DNA from: DAMCZI01 sp032095175
Lineage (GTDB): Bacteria; Bacillota; Clostridia; Clostridiales; Caloramatoraceae
Length of the DNA stretch: 64,000 nucleotides
Assembly (NCBI GenBank): GCA_032095175.1
Contig: DAMCZI010000005.1
Coordinates: 62,001-126,000 of the forward strand
Direction of reading: 5' to 3'
Below are positions 24,717-33,156 of the stretch, piece after piece. The stretch's first letter is position 1. Each line of letters starts with the position of its first letter. Both the position numbers and the translations under genes were made by a program. The notes beneath the pieces were generated by a model. It saw only the letters and a list, made by a program, of their open reading frames with translations, had not been told where the DNA came from and did no database searches.

Positions 24717-26081
24717 TCAAATTTTAGCTGTAACTCTTGTTTTCCAGCTATCCCTTCTATAAACCAAATATCCATAAATACATACTATTAGATTGCTGAA
24801 GCTCATTGAAAACCATATTCCTGATGCCCCAATACTTGTAAAGTGTTTGAATATGAGTATCATAGGAAGCCTTACAAGCCACAATCGCCCAATCTCCATT
24901 GACATGGAATATTGGGTATGTCCAGAACCTTGAAAGATTCCTTGAAACACACTGAAAATACCCATGAGAGGCATAGAAAATGATATATACTTTAGATAGG
25001 TTATTCCCTGGGATATAACCTCCGCATCATCTCTCGATTGTATGAAGAAATTTATAATATCATTATCCTTCCATAATAGAATCATACATCCTAAAATTGA
25101 AAATGAAATAGTTAGCTTCAATGCCTTGTTAAAAGCTTCCTTCACTCTTTCAACCTGTTCACAGCCTAAATTTTGGCCTGTAATTGCAGTTAGTGCTGCT
25201 CCAATTCCCATAGCAGGCTGCATTATAAGAGAAGTAATTCTATTCACCATTCCAAATGCAGCAATCGTTGCAGTTCCATAGGATCCTATAAAGCCATTAA
25301 GCACTATAAATCCAAGTGCTGCACCAGACTGGCCTACAGAGGATGGCAGTCCAACCTTAATAACCTTCTTTATTATCTCCCTATTAAATTTAAAGTTTTT
25401 AAAGTTTGGTTTTATTATTGTTGAAGGCCTCAATAATATATACAAGCCTGCTACTGCAAGTAAAGCTCTTGATATTAAGGTTGCCCAGGCAGCTCCTGCT
25501 ACCCCCATCTTAAATGTGAATATAAAAATAGGATCCAGTACAACATTTAAAAGTGCACTAATTCCACTGAGTATCGTAGGAATCACAGTATTGCCTTGTG
25601 CATTCATAATTGAATTATAATTAAAATACAAGAACATGAAAGGCATATCTAAAAAGGTTATTCTCAAATATATATTACTATACTCAGCAAGGGCTCCTGT
25701 GGCTCCCATTAGTCTAACTATAACTGGAGTTATAAAGAAACCTATAATTGCAAAACAAACAGAACATATCATAGATATTACAATAATTTGACTTGCATAT
25801 TTGTTTGCCTCATCATATCTTTCTGCTCCAATTGATTGCGAGATAAGAGCTGTACCAGCAACAGAAATCCCTATTCCCAGGGAAATAAACAGAAAGTTTA
25901 CCGGCCATACAAAGGAAGTCGCAGCAAATTGAACTGAGCCAAGCCTACTTACCCAAACCCCATCTGCAAGATTATAAAGAGTTTGAATTAAATTATTTAT
26001 CATAATAGGCAATGCCAGCATGATGATTACCTTGTACATGTCTCCATTTAGTATTAACTCTCTTCGTTCCTGTGTTTTCAT
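24717..26081 (-). CDS. MATE-family multidrug/sodium antiporter
   Basis: 454 aa from ATG MKTQERRELIL, with GGGGTGGG upstream; the longer frame lacks a site. Twelve predicted membrane helices in two homologous halves. Landmarks are ALPIMINNLIQTLYNLADGVWVSRLG, VAGAAWATLISRALLAVAGLY and GMVNRITSLIMQPAMGIGAALTAITGQNLG. Exports cationic drugs or metabolites in exchange for sodium or protons; substrate unknown. Single gene. Confidence 0.92.
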   Translation of the reverse strand: MKTQERRELILNGDMYKVIIMLALPIMINNLIQTLYNLADGVWVSRLGSVQFAATSFVWPVNFLFISLGIGISVAGTALISQSIGAERYDEANKYASQIIVISMICSVCFAIIGFFITPVIVRLMGATGALAEYSNIYLRITFLDMPFMFLYFNYNSIMNAQGNTVIPTILSGISALLNVVLDPIFIFTFKMGVAGAAWATLISRALLAVAGLYILLRPSTIIKPNFKNFKFNREIIKKVIKVGLPSSVGQSGAALGFIVLNGFIGSYGTATIAAFGMVNRITSLIMQPAMGIGAALTAITGQNLGCEQVERVKEAFNKALKLTISFSILGCMILLWKDNDIINFFIQSRDDAEVISQGITYLKYISFSMPLMGIFSVFQGIFQGSGHTQYSMSMEIGRLWLVRLPMILIFKHFTSIGASGIWFSMSFSNLIVCIYGYLVYRRDSWKTRVTAKI

Positions 26082-26382
26082 AAATCCCACCCCATTGTAA
26101 CTTACTAAATCCCGAGATATTTTAAGTATATCATCAAACAATTTATATTCACATTACAAAACCATCGGTTTATTGAAGCATTAAAAGTTCACCAATTGAA
26201 AATACCAAAATGTCTAATACTAAAAAGTTTTTAATATACAATCCAAAATGCCTTATAAATTTGGTACATTTACTAGTTATTGGTTCCAAAAGTTGTCCCA
26301 ATGTTCTATAATATTAATAAATACCAACTGATTATACCATTAAATGTAATTAAAAATATTTATCTTCGAAAGGAGCTATATT

Positions 26383-27720
26383 ATGTTTAAGTTTCCTGAA
26401 AACCTTTATACTGACGTTAGAATTGAGCACGTATTTGAAACTAACATTGTCTACACTCTAGGAAAGCTTGAGCAGCTTAAGACAAGAAAAACCAATGGTG
26501 CTTTCATTAGAGTTTTTGACGGCAGCATGTGGTACTATTCATCCATTTCCGATGCTGATGATGTGCAAAAGGAAATAGATAGATTAGCTGGATTGGCAAA
26601 GCCTAATGCTAATATTAATGAGAATCCTATCATTGAAAAATTTGAAGCCAATAAGGGCAGATTCTTAAACTATGAAGAGGATGATATTTCTAAAATCAGT
26701 AAAGATGAAAAAATCAATTTACTAAAGAGCCTTTTCCCTAATATAACATCAAGAAATACCATTAAAATGTGGACAGCCACTTATGTAGACAATAGAACCG
26801 AAAAGGAATTTTACTCAAGTAAAGGTGCAAATCTTGTGTTTGATTCACAAAGAACTGGAATAGCCTTATCAATGAGATTTGCAGAAAATGATAAGAATTT
26901 TTCCGATTCCTTTCAAAAAGGAGGAAGCAAGTTCAGCCAAATAAAGAATCAGGAAATACCTTTGGAGAAATTTATAGATAAGTGCGAATACTTCTTAAGA
27001 AATGCACAGCCAATTGAAGAAGGTAAGTACACTGTAATACTTTCACCACTTGCAGCAGGAGTTTTCGCTCATGAAAGTTTTGGGCATAAGAGTGAGGCTG
27101 ATTTCATGGTTGGTGATGAAACCATGAAAAGAGAATGGGCAATCGGAACAAAGGTTGGTTCAGGCATATTGTCCATTGCTGATAGTGGCTTAGAACCTGG
27201 AAGCGGATTTGTTCCATATGATGATGAAGGAACAAAGGCAGAAACAACCTATTTAATAGAAAATGGTTTCCTTAAAGGAAGACTTCACAGTTCCTCAACT
27301 GCTGCAGATCTTCAAGAAGCAACAACAGGAAATGCAAGGGCTATTAACTTTGAATATGAACCTATTGTTAGAATGACAACAACCTATATATTACCTGGAA
27401 ATAAGACAAAAGAACAGTTATTTGAAGAAGTTTCAGATGGGGTTTACATAGAAACAATAAAACATGGTTCTGGTATGTCAACCTTTACTATAGCACCATC
27501 ACTTGCCTATAGAATTAGAAATGGTAAGATAGCTGAACCTGTTAAGGTTTCGGTTATAAGTGGAACTGTATTTAATACTCTTGCAGAAATAGACGGGCTT
27601 TCCAATAAACTTGAGCTTCTTTCATTTATTAGAGGAGGCTGTGGAAAGATGGAACAATTCCCTCTCCCTGTAGGTTTTGGTGGGCCATATGTAAGAGTTA
27701 AGAGTATGAATGTACAGTAA
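26383..27720 (+). CDS. tldD: TldD-like metalloprotease subunit
   Basis: 445 aa. Active subunit of the TldD/TldE heterodimeric peptidase, which degrades flexible peptides and matures some RiPPs such as microcin B17. The zinc site is HExxxH: His230-Glu231-xxx-His235 in FAHESFGHKSEAD, with a third ligand expected from Cys in GGCGKMEQFP near the C-terminus. Ribosome site AAAGGAG. It is followed 24 bases later by the TldE-like gene, forming a two-gene unit. Whether it acts on the lanthipeptides encoded 7 kb away is an open question. Confidence 0.9.
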   Translation: MFKFPENLYTDVRIEHVFETNIVYTLGKLEQLKTRKTNGAFIRVFDGSMWYYSSISDADDVQKEIDRLAGLAKPNANINENPIIEKFEANKGRFLNYEEDDISKISKDEKINLLKSLFPNITSRNTIKMWTATYVDNRTEKEFYSSKGANLVFDSQRTGIALSMRFAENDKNFSDSFQKGGSKFSQIKNQEIPLEKFIDKCEYFLRNAQPIEEGKYTVILSPLAAGVFAHESFGHKSEADFMVGDETMKREWAIGTKVGSGILSIADSGLEPGSGFVPYDDEGTKAETTYLIENGFLKGRLHSSSTAADLQEATTGNARAINFEYEPIVRMTTTYILPGNKTKEQLFEEVSDGVYIETIKHGSGMSTFTIAPSLAYRIRNGKIAEPVKVSVISGTVFNTLAEIDGLSNKLELLSFIRGGCGKMEQFPLPVGFGGPYVRVKSMNVQ

Positions 27721-27744
27721 TTTATTAAATGGGAGGGTTGAATT

Positions 27745-28980
27745 ATGATAAAGGAACAATATACAAGCAACATAAAGCAGACTGCTTTAAATATTGTAAA
27801 TTCTAAGATTGAATCATCAAGACAAAAGAACATCTCAAAAACTGGTATCAGGATATATAAGGATGGTTTTATAGGAGTTGCAGGGGCTATAGGAAAATAT
27901 GATGAAGCTAAGCTTACCAATGATGCGGTTGAAGCTTTAGAACAGCATGTGGAATACAACTGCAGTCCCTCAGAAAACAGATGTGAAAAGCTTGATAAAT
28001 CCTCTGAAATTATTAATGAAAAGGATTTCATAGGTGAATTCCAGGAAACCCTTGAATCTCTTAGCAAAGAACAAAATGAGTTTATCTTCTCAAATAAAAT
28101 AATAATGACTGAAGTCGCAACCAGTTTAAAAAATGATAAAAATCTAGATCTAGAATATAAAGACAAAGCCTTAAATATTGAGCTTGTATTTAAAGAAAAA
28201 TCTTCTTCAAATATTTTTGATGGGTTTGTAGGATATGAAAGCAGAAAATATGACCGAAAGAAGTTTCTTGAAGAAAGCAATATGTTTTTAAATGCATATA
28301 AAAACAAGGTTGAACTTCCCAAAAGTAGCATATGTCCAATTGTTTTTGGAAATACTTCAATGGATTTTTTCTTGAAACTTGTCAGTGATTTAAACGGAAA
28401 ACTCTTTGGAACAGGTTCTTCATTGTTTTCAAATAAAATAGGGCAGCAGGCATTTAGTGATAAATTCACATTTTATCAAACATCAAATCCAGATGATGTT
28501 TATAACACTCCATTCTTTGATGCAGAGGGAGTTGTAAACAACGATTATAGATATGCTCTTATTGAAAACGGAGTAATAAAAACTCCATATACAGATAAGA
28601 AAACCTCAAAAATGTTTAACCTTACACACACAGGAAGTGCAGAGGCAGCATATGATGCTATTCAAGATATCGGTCTTTCAGGCTTTAAGGCCAAAGAATC
28701 CAATATGAGTGTCAAAGAGCTTCTTGGGGGAGAAATAGGCATCTTCGTTATGATAGCATCAGGCGGTGATTCTACTCCAGACGGAAATTTTGCAACACCT
28801 GTACAGCTTGGTTTTCTATTTGATGGGGAAAAGCTTATAGGGAGGCTCCCTGAATTCCAATTATCCTCAAATGTTTTTGACATGTTTGGAAAGTCATATA
28901 GAGGAGTAGGCTGCAACAATATATTCCCACTATCAGAGGAAAAATTTGTTGTTTCAGAGCTTAAAGTATCAAGTATATAG
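27745..28980 (+). CDS. tldE: TldE/PmbA-like partner subunit
   Basis: 411 aa. Homologous fold to TldD but without HExxxH; the equivalent position reads CPIVFGNTSMDFFLKLV. The C-terminal IASGGDSTPDGNFATPVQLG and GVGCNN are family landmarks. It forms the lid and substrate-gating half of the heterodimer. Start supported by GGGAGGG. Large open frames on the opposite strand here are codon-bias shadows. Confidence 0.88.
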   Translation: MIKEQYTSNIKQTALNIVNSKIESSRQKNISKTGIRIYKDGFIGVAGAIGKYDEAKLTNDAVEALEQHVEYNCSPSENRCEKLDKSSEIINEKDFIGEFQETLESLSKEQNEFIFSNKIIMTEVATSLKNDKNLDLEYKDKALNIELVFKEKSSSNIFDGFVGYESRKYDRKKFLEESNMFLNAYKNKVELPKSSICPIVFGNTSMDFFLKLVSDLNGKLFGTGSSLFSNKIGQQAFSDKFTFYQTSNPDDVYNTPFFDAEGVVNNDYRYALIENGVIKTPYTDKKTSKMFNLTHTGSAEAAYDAIQDIGLSGFKAKESNMSVKELLGGEIGIFVMIASGGDSTPDGNFATPVQLGFLFDGEKLIGRLPEFQLSSNVFDMFGKSYRGVGCNNIFPLSEEKFVVSELKVSSI

Positions 28981-29017
28981 TTTAAGGTGGCATGCATCAG
29001 AGATTTAATAGTATGGA

Positions 29018-29097
29018 GCTGTCGCACTAACGAATATTATCGCCTTGAGTGCCATGTGCCTGGCACTTTTGAAAGTTATTTTTGTTAGTGCGACAGC
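29018..29097 (+). terminator. Terminator of the tldD-tldE unit
   Basis: GCTGTCGCACTAAC / GTTAGTGCGACAGC outer stem enclosing an inner hairpin GTGCCA-TGTGCC-TGGCAC. The inner part repeats the GCCATGTGCCTGGCACTTTT sequence seen in other terminators of this window. Confidence 0.7.
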
Positions 29098-29146
29098 CCC
29101 ATATTATTGTATCAACTCTTTATAAAATAATCATTTTATACAAGGA

Positions 29147-29195
29147 AAAACTCCACAGCAGTTTAGTAACAGTTACCAAACTACTGTGGAGTTTT
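29147..29195 (-). terminator. Terminator of the GNAT gene
   Basis: AAAACTCCACAGCAGTTTAGTAAC / AGTTACCAAACTACTGTGGAGTTTT, long stem directly after the stop of the minus-strand GNAT gene, with A/T flanks on both sides. Confidence 0.75.
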
Positions 29196-29203
29196 ATTGA
29201 ACA

Positions 29204-29617
29204 CTAATCAAATCTCACAAATGCAACAACCTCTCCCTTATCACAAGATATAAATCCATTAGCTTCATAAAAACCCCTTGTTTCATCTGTATCATCAGTA
29301 ATCAAAACATTCTGGCGAACATTACTATATTTATCAAACACACACTTTAAAAGCCTTGAACCTATTCCATTCCTTTTATATGAGCTTAATACTATTATGT
29401 CTTGTATGTATATAATAGTAAGCCCATCTCCTACAACTCTAATCAACCCAGCTAACTTATCATCATCCCATGCTGAAACAACCATTAAGGAAGATTTAAT
29501 TGCATTTATTAAAGTTGGCAAATCCCTAGTATAGGCTATCCAACCAGCATCCTCATATAACTCCTTTATGGCTCTTTCATTAAAGTCTTTAGTATATTTA
29601 TAAATTATATTTCCCAC
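29204..29617 (-). CDS. GNAT-family N-acetyltransferase
   Basis: 137 aa from a GTG start (VGNIIYKYTKD) preceded by AAGGAG eight bases away. A single GNAT fold with the acetyl-CoA pyrophosphate loop in SSYKRNGIGSRLLKCVFDKY (the Q/RxxGxG/A motif is RNGIGS), and C-terminal FYEANGFISCDKGEVVAFVRFD. Substrate unknown. A fragment of a close relative of its C-terminus is found at 38544-38612, beside the second lanthipeptide precursor. Confidence 0.85.
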   Translation of the reverse strand: MGNIIYKYTKDFNERAIKELYEDAGWIAYTRDLPTLINAIKSSLMVVSAWDDDKLAGLIRVVGDGLTIIYIQDIIVLSSYKRNGIGSRLLKCVFDKYSNVRQNVLITDDTDETRGFYEANGFISCDKGEVVAFVRFD

Positions 29618-29721
29618 AATTTTCACTCCTTCATTTCTATATAAAATAAAGAAGTTACATCCATCTCTTAACCATTCCAATTCCTCCCTGATCTACAATT
29701 CTAATGCATGAATCATATAGA

Positions 29722-30711
29722 TCAATTTTCCAATTGTATTATTCCTTTACTGTTGATTACTTTAAGCGTATTATCCTTTAGTATATCCATACCTAATACT
29801 CCATCAAATTCAAAGTTGTTTAGCAATCCTGTAAATCCTGTATTAATATTTATATATGAAATCAATGCATCATTAACAATGATTTTATAACCTTTAACAA
29901 CATTAACTACTGTTTTTTCCTTTCCATGAGCACCCAAGACTTTTAGCTCCTTTTTCTTTATAACAGTAAGTCCTGCTTTTTCAACTAATCCCTCGCATAT
30001 CCAAGACTTTCTTGCGCCAGTATCAAGTCCAAAAACTCTTATCTTGTTATGCTCGTCCACAACCAATATTGCAGGGAAACTGCTTTTAATTAGGTTTGGG
30101 GTATAGCCATCTTTATTCTGCTTTATTATTCTAAAATCTAATTTTTTATAATTTATTTCAAAATCCAGCTGACTTAAAACATCCCATCCTAAAATTCCAT
30201 CAAATTTAAAAATGTTATATCCAAAAATACTGAATGATAACTGTTTTTCATCCATAACCAGCACTGGCAAATTAAAAACCTTTACATTACCTATCGTTAT
30301 TTTATCTACCAGAGCAATCCCCATCTCATCCATCTTATTATTACACGAGCCTACTTCAACCCTTTCTTCCGCTTTCTTTTTTATACAAACATTTGCTAAT
30401 GCAGCATCTGTTAAAACTGTTACCTCCGCTCCAGTATCAATAATAAACGTCATTTTTCTATCATTAACACATATATCTGCTGCAAGCATCCCTATAATAT
30501 TCCTTTTCAATTTGATGATTGATCCTTCATTGTTATTGTCTATTCTAACTCTAGGGAAATTACTAATTATATCTACAAATTTTTTTGATTGCTTATCTAG
30601 ATTTCTATTAGCACATAAAACTTCATCAACTATCTTCTTATAATTATCATCAACCATAAATGGTTGGGCTAGACTTTTATATTCAACAGTACTTCTATAC
30701 TTGCTAAACAT
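29722..30711 (-). CDS. Two-domain retropepsin-like aspartic protease
   Basis: 329 aa from ATG MFSKYRST, with GGAAGGAG upstream. Two copies of a retropepsin-like half are present in one chain: the first has FIIDTGAEVTVL and FDGILGWDVL, the second FGLDTGARKSWI and FDGVLGMDIL. Each Asp-Thr-Gly could supply one catalytic Asp, so the chain may fold as a self-contained pepsin-like pair. No signal peptide or membrane segment is seen, so it looks cytoplasmic. Bacterial relatives with one domain are known; the tandem form is less common. It is preceded by the HD-domain gene in the same direction. Confidence 0.8.
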   Translation of the reverse strand: MFSKYRSTVEYKSLAQPFMVDDNYKKIVDEVLCANRNLDKQSKKFVDIISNFPRVRIDNNNEGSIIKLKRNIIGMLAADICVNDRKMTFIIDTGAEVTVLTDAALANVCIKKKAEERVEVGSCNNKMDEMGIALVDKITIGNVKVFNLPVLVMDEKQLSFSIFGYNIFKFDGILGWDVLSQLDFEINYKKLDFRIIKQNKDGYTPNLIKSSFPAILVVDEHNKIRVFGLDTGARKSWICEGLVEKAGLTVIKKKELKVLGAHGKEKTVVNVVKGYKIIVNDALISYININTGFTGLLNNFEFDGVLGMDILKDNTLKVINSKGIIQLEN

Positions 30712-30749
30712 GTTTTCTCCTTCCAATATTTCTAATGCGATATAGAACT

Positions 30750-31379
30750 CTACTTGTCCATCACATATATTTTATTATATAAGTCTCTATATGCCTCTTC
30801 CAACCATGGATGAATAACCATAAGCTTTTCTCTATTGTCCCATTGATATTTCAAGTAGTTGAATGCTGCTTGTTCTAAAGATATGTTTAATCCATCCTCC
30901 ACTTCTTCTATATATGGTGGAGTTCCATTTTGATCCCATTCCATCTTATCAGCTACAAATAAAACCATATCAAGCATGGAAGCATTAGCTTTTAATGTTG
31001 TATGGCATTCTATAGCACTTAAAACATTAATATTATCTACTCCAAATATCTCCTGAGCCATTACCGTAGATATCTTCTGATGTAGAATTAAAGGGAATCT
31101 TTCTTCCTCTGGTTGTATATCTAAATTAAATAATTTAGCAACTTCAATCTTTCTCTCATTTGGTATAACTCCACTTATATCATGAAGAAAACCAGCAATC
31201 TTTGCAGAAGCTTCATCCACTCCAAATTTTTTTGCTATATCATGTGCCTTTCTTGCCACATGAACTGAATGCTCAGCAATTATATGTCTGTTATTTTTCA
31301 TCAATATGTTATATGTGTCTAACTCAATTCTTCCTGTAAACTCATAGTCTCCTATAAAGTCATAAAATATGTTATTCAA
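30750..31379 (-). CDS. HD-domain hydrolase, YqeK-like
   Basis: 209 aa from a TTG start with AGGAGG nine bases upstream. HD phosphohydrolase fold: H in HIIAEHSVHVARKA, HD in GFLHDISGV, later IECHTT and MVLFVADKMEWDQ. The pattern resembles YqeK, a diadenosine tetraphosphate hydrolase, but it lies outside the usual nadD-yqeK-rsfS context. The reaction is therefore a family inference. It is likely transcribed with the aspartic protease gene, 38 bases apart. Confidence 0.75.
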   Translation of the reverse strand: MNNIFYDFIGDYEFTGRIELDTYNILMKNNRHIIAEHSVHVARKAHDIAKKFGVDEASAKIAGFLHDISGVIPNERKIEVAKLFNLDIQPEEERFPLILHQKISTVMAQEIFGVDNINVLSAIECHTTLKANASMLDMVLFVADKMEWDQNGTPPYIEEVEDGLNISLEQAAFNYLKYQWDNREKLMVIHPWLEEAYRDLYNKIYVMDK

Positions 31380-31454
31380 AATATTATCCTCCTAAAATTG
31401 CATAGTAAACTGTATGTTATATATATTATAAGAATTCTTTATATTACTTTTACC

Positions 31455-31637
31455 TCAATCCTTCTCTTTATATCCTTTAAATACAATAACACCTCCAAAT
31501 ATTGCATTTAATAAACCTATATAAGCAATTATTCCTTGCATATCAATACCATTTCCATGGTAGCTAAAATCAATAAACCTTAGCATAATCATAAAGCCTA
31601 TAATAAGCAATGTACAGCCAATTATCACTTTTTTCAA
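31455..31637 (-). CDS. Small two-helix membrane protein
   Basis: 60 aa from a TTG start with GGGGGAAA about nine bases upstream. Two hydrophobic segments (about residues 3-22 and 36-54) separated by a short polar loop (DFSYHGNGID), and a basic/acidic tail GYKEKD. No family recognised. The good ribosome site and typical codon use make it a probable real gene. Confidence 0.6.
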   Translation of the reverse strand: MKKVIIGCTLLIIGFMIMLRFIDFSYHGNGIDMQGIIAYIGLLNAIFGGVIVFKGYKEKD

Positions 31638-31762
31638 TTGAATTTTCCCCCTATATTATCCTAGATTCATTTTTGTTTCACTATGCTAAATTTACTTTTG
31701 TTATTCTTTAATATTAATAACATATATAAAAAGCATACTCATGTTGTAACATGGCTAACACT

Positions 31763-32284
31763 TTATACTACATTGCTTTCAAATATCTCAATTAACCTTT
31801 CTTTTTCTCTAGCCCATAGTATTATTTCTGCTTTTATAATTTTTTCTTTATATTTATACTTATACTTTAGTGTTACTGTTGATGGCTTTTTATCATCAGA
31901 TAAAACCGACCATTCAATTATGTTTGACCATTCTGCTACTACTCTTGTACGTCCTTTAATTAATCTTTTTTCAACACCCTTTGTTGTTAAAACTGTCTTG
32001 GTCAAGCAATTCAGAACAATTGTTAATACTGCAGATATTTCAATCCAGCTTTTTAGTATTTTGTTTAAGTAGTATGATTTTGTATTGTATCCTAACATCA
32101 CCATAACAACCATTAATACAAAAATATACACAGCTGCCCACCAAAATATATTATCTTTTAATATCAGTAAAACCTTACTTCCAGCTTTTTCTCTCAAATA
32201 ATATATAACCCACAGTACTAACATAATTGTTGTAAGTATTGCCCCTGCTAAATAAAAGTTATTTATTTCTTTATAAAACTCCAC
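31763..32284 (-). CDS. Membrane protein of unknown function
   Basis: 173 aa, probably from a GTG start with only a weak GGATG site. Three or four hydrophobic segments in the first 95 residues, then a cytoplasmic beta-rich tail (VVAEWSNIIEWSVLSDDKKPSTVTLKYKYKYKEK) that resembles membrane-linked PH-like domains in style. No confident family. Apparently a single gene; 31638-31762 upstream of the small gene shows no further frame. Confidence 0.65.
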   Translation of the reverse strand: MEFYKEINNFYLAGAILTTIMLVLWVIYYLREKAGSKVLLILKDNIFWWAAVYIFVLMVVMVMLGYNTKSYYLNKILKSWIEISAVLTIVLNCLTKTVLTTKGVEKRLIKGRTRVVAEWSNIIEWSVLSDDKKPSTVTLKYKYKYKEKIIKAEIILWAREKERLIEIFESNVV

Positions 32285-32471
32285 TATTCCATCATCCTAT
32301 CCTATGTTTACTAATTGCTAACTACGTATTCTTCTCATTAGTTCAAATTCCCTCCATGTCATCAATATATGTATTAGGTATCTGGGAAACCTCCGAAAAA
32401 AGAACACTTTTAAAAATCATGAATTTTAGAGAAAACCCATTTTCATAGAAAGCAAAATATAACTATTTATT

Positions 32472-32634
32472 AGCTCTATGTTCAAAATAATAACTAGTCA
32501 ATATTTTGAGGATATTTTGTGTAAAACAAGGAAGCAGGTTTCTGAAGCTATCAGGGCTAACTTGTAGTTCTGTCGACGAAGTATGACGTAAAATAAGCCA
32601 TAATATTGATTAGTTACTTTTTTTAAATATGGCT
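32472..32634. repeat. Family A palindromic element, copy 3 (uninterrupted)
   Basis: Ends AGCTCTATG...AATAACTAGTCAATAT and ATATTGATTAGTTACTTTTT...ATGGCT. The interior reads TTTTGAGGATATTTTG, GGGCTAACTTGTAGTTCTG and TCGACGAAGTATGACG. This is the same order as the two halves of the 2479-2789 element without the insertion, so it shows the empty site. Confidence 0.7.
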
Positions 32635-32820
32635 AAGCTTCGATTTACCTCTATTATGTATAAATATAATAATTAGATATATTGATAATCCTAATACTAA
32701 TATTGCTAAAGCTAACAGCATAATATTAAGAAAATATGACCCTTTTCTTATATTAAGTATTCTCCACTTAAATTTTATTTCCTTCCACAATAGTAATATA
32801 CTTACACATATTGGTGTCAA
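32623..32820 (-). CDS. Doubtful small membrane ORF
   Basis: 65 codons from a TTG with only AAGGG very close upstream. One strongly hydrophobic stretch (NIMLLALAILVLGLSIYLIIIFI). Its 3' end runs into the family A repeat. It could be a small membrane protein, a remnant of a larger gene, or chance; it is listed for completeness. Confidence 0.25.
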   Translation of the reverse strand: MTPICVSILLLWKEIKFKWRILNIRKGSYFLNIMLLALAILVLGLSIYLIIIFIHNRGKSKLSHI

Positions 32821-32842
32821 ATACCCTTAGGGAAAAAATATA

Positions 32843-32949
32843 CTCTTCTCTGGTATCTTTCACTTATATTAAGAGTATCTAATTCATGTATTATAAATGT
32901 AGATAAAATCAAAAATTTTGAAATCTCTTACGATTGTACAATTTGTTAT
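32843..32949 (+). pseudogene. Fragment of a LytTR regulator gene
   Basis: The plus-strand frame from 32872 reads RVSNSCIINVDKIKNFEISY, closely matching RASNSCIVNIEKIKNLEISY inside the intact LytTR protein at 39554. Just upstream, LFSG matches LFSG of the same protein in another frame, so the fragment is frameshifted. No start or stop context remains. It is a relic of a second copy of the regulator at the other edge of the lanthipeptide segment. Confidence 0.8.
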
Positions 32950-32996
32950 ACAACATTCCCCATCCATTTAAATAATATTACGCGTATAAATAAAAA

Positions 32997-33022
32997 CATC
33001 CTGTATATTTCTATACAAGATG
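32997..33022 (-). terminator. Terminator downstream of the lanthipeptide exporter gene
   Basis: On the minus strand CATCTTGTATA / TATACAGGATG followed by TTTTTATT. Nearly the same hairpin ends the radical SAM gene at 51655. It lies about 135 bases past the exporter stop. Confidence 0.65.
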
Positions 33023-33156
33023 ATTTATTATTCGAATTCCTAAGCAAAATCTTTAAAATATTATTGGTTAAATCGCAATATCACTTTTGTTTATCAATGC
33101 AGAATACAAGGTAGCTAATAGTACACTTACCTACTCATTAATCTACGGCTATAGCT

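Noticed and set aside
27507..28469. 320-codon open frame on the minus strand
   Set aside because: It lies opposite the well-supported TldD and TldE genes, has Ser/Phe/Leu-rich antisense composition, and no ribosome site.
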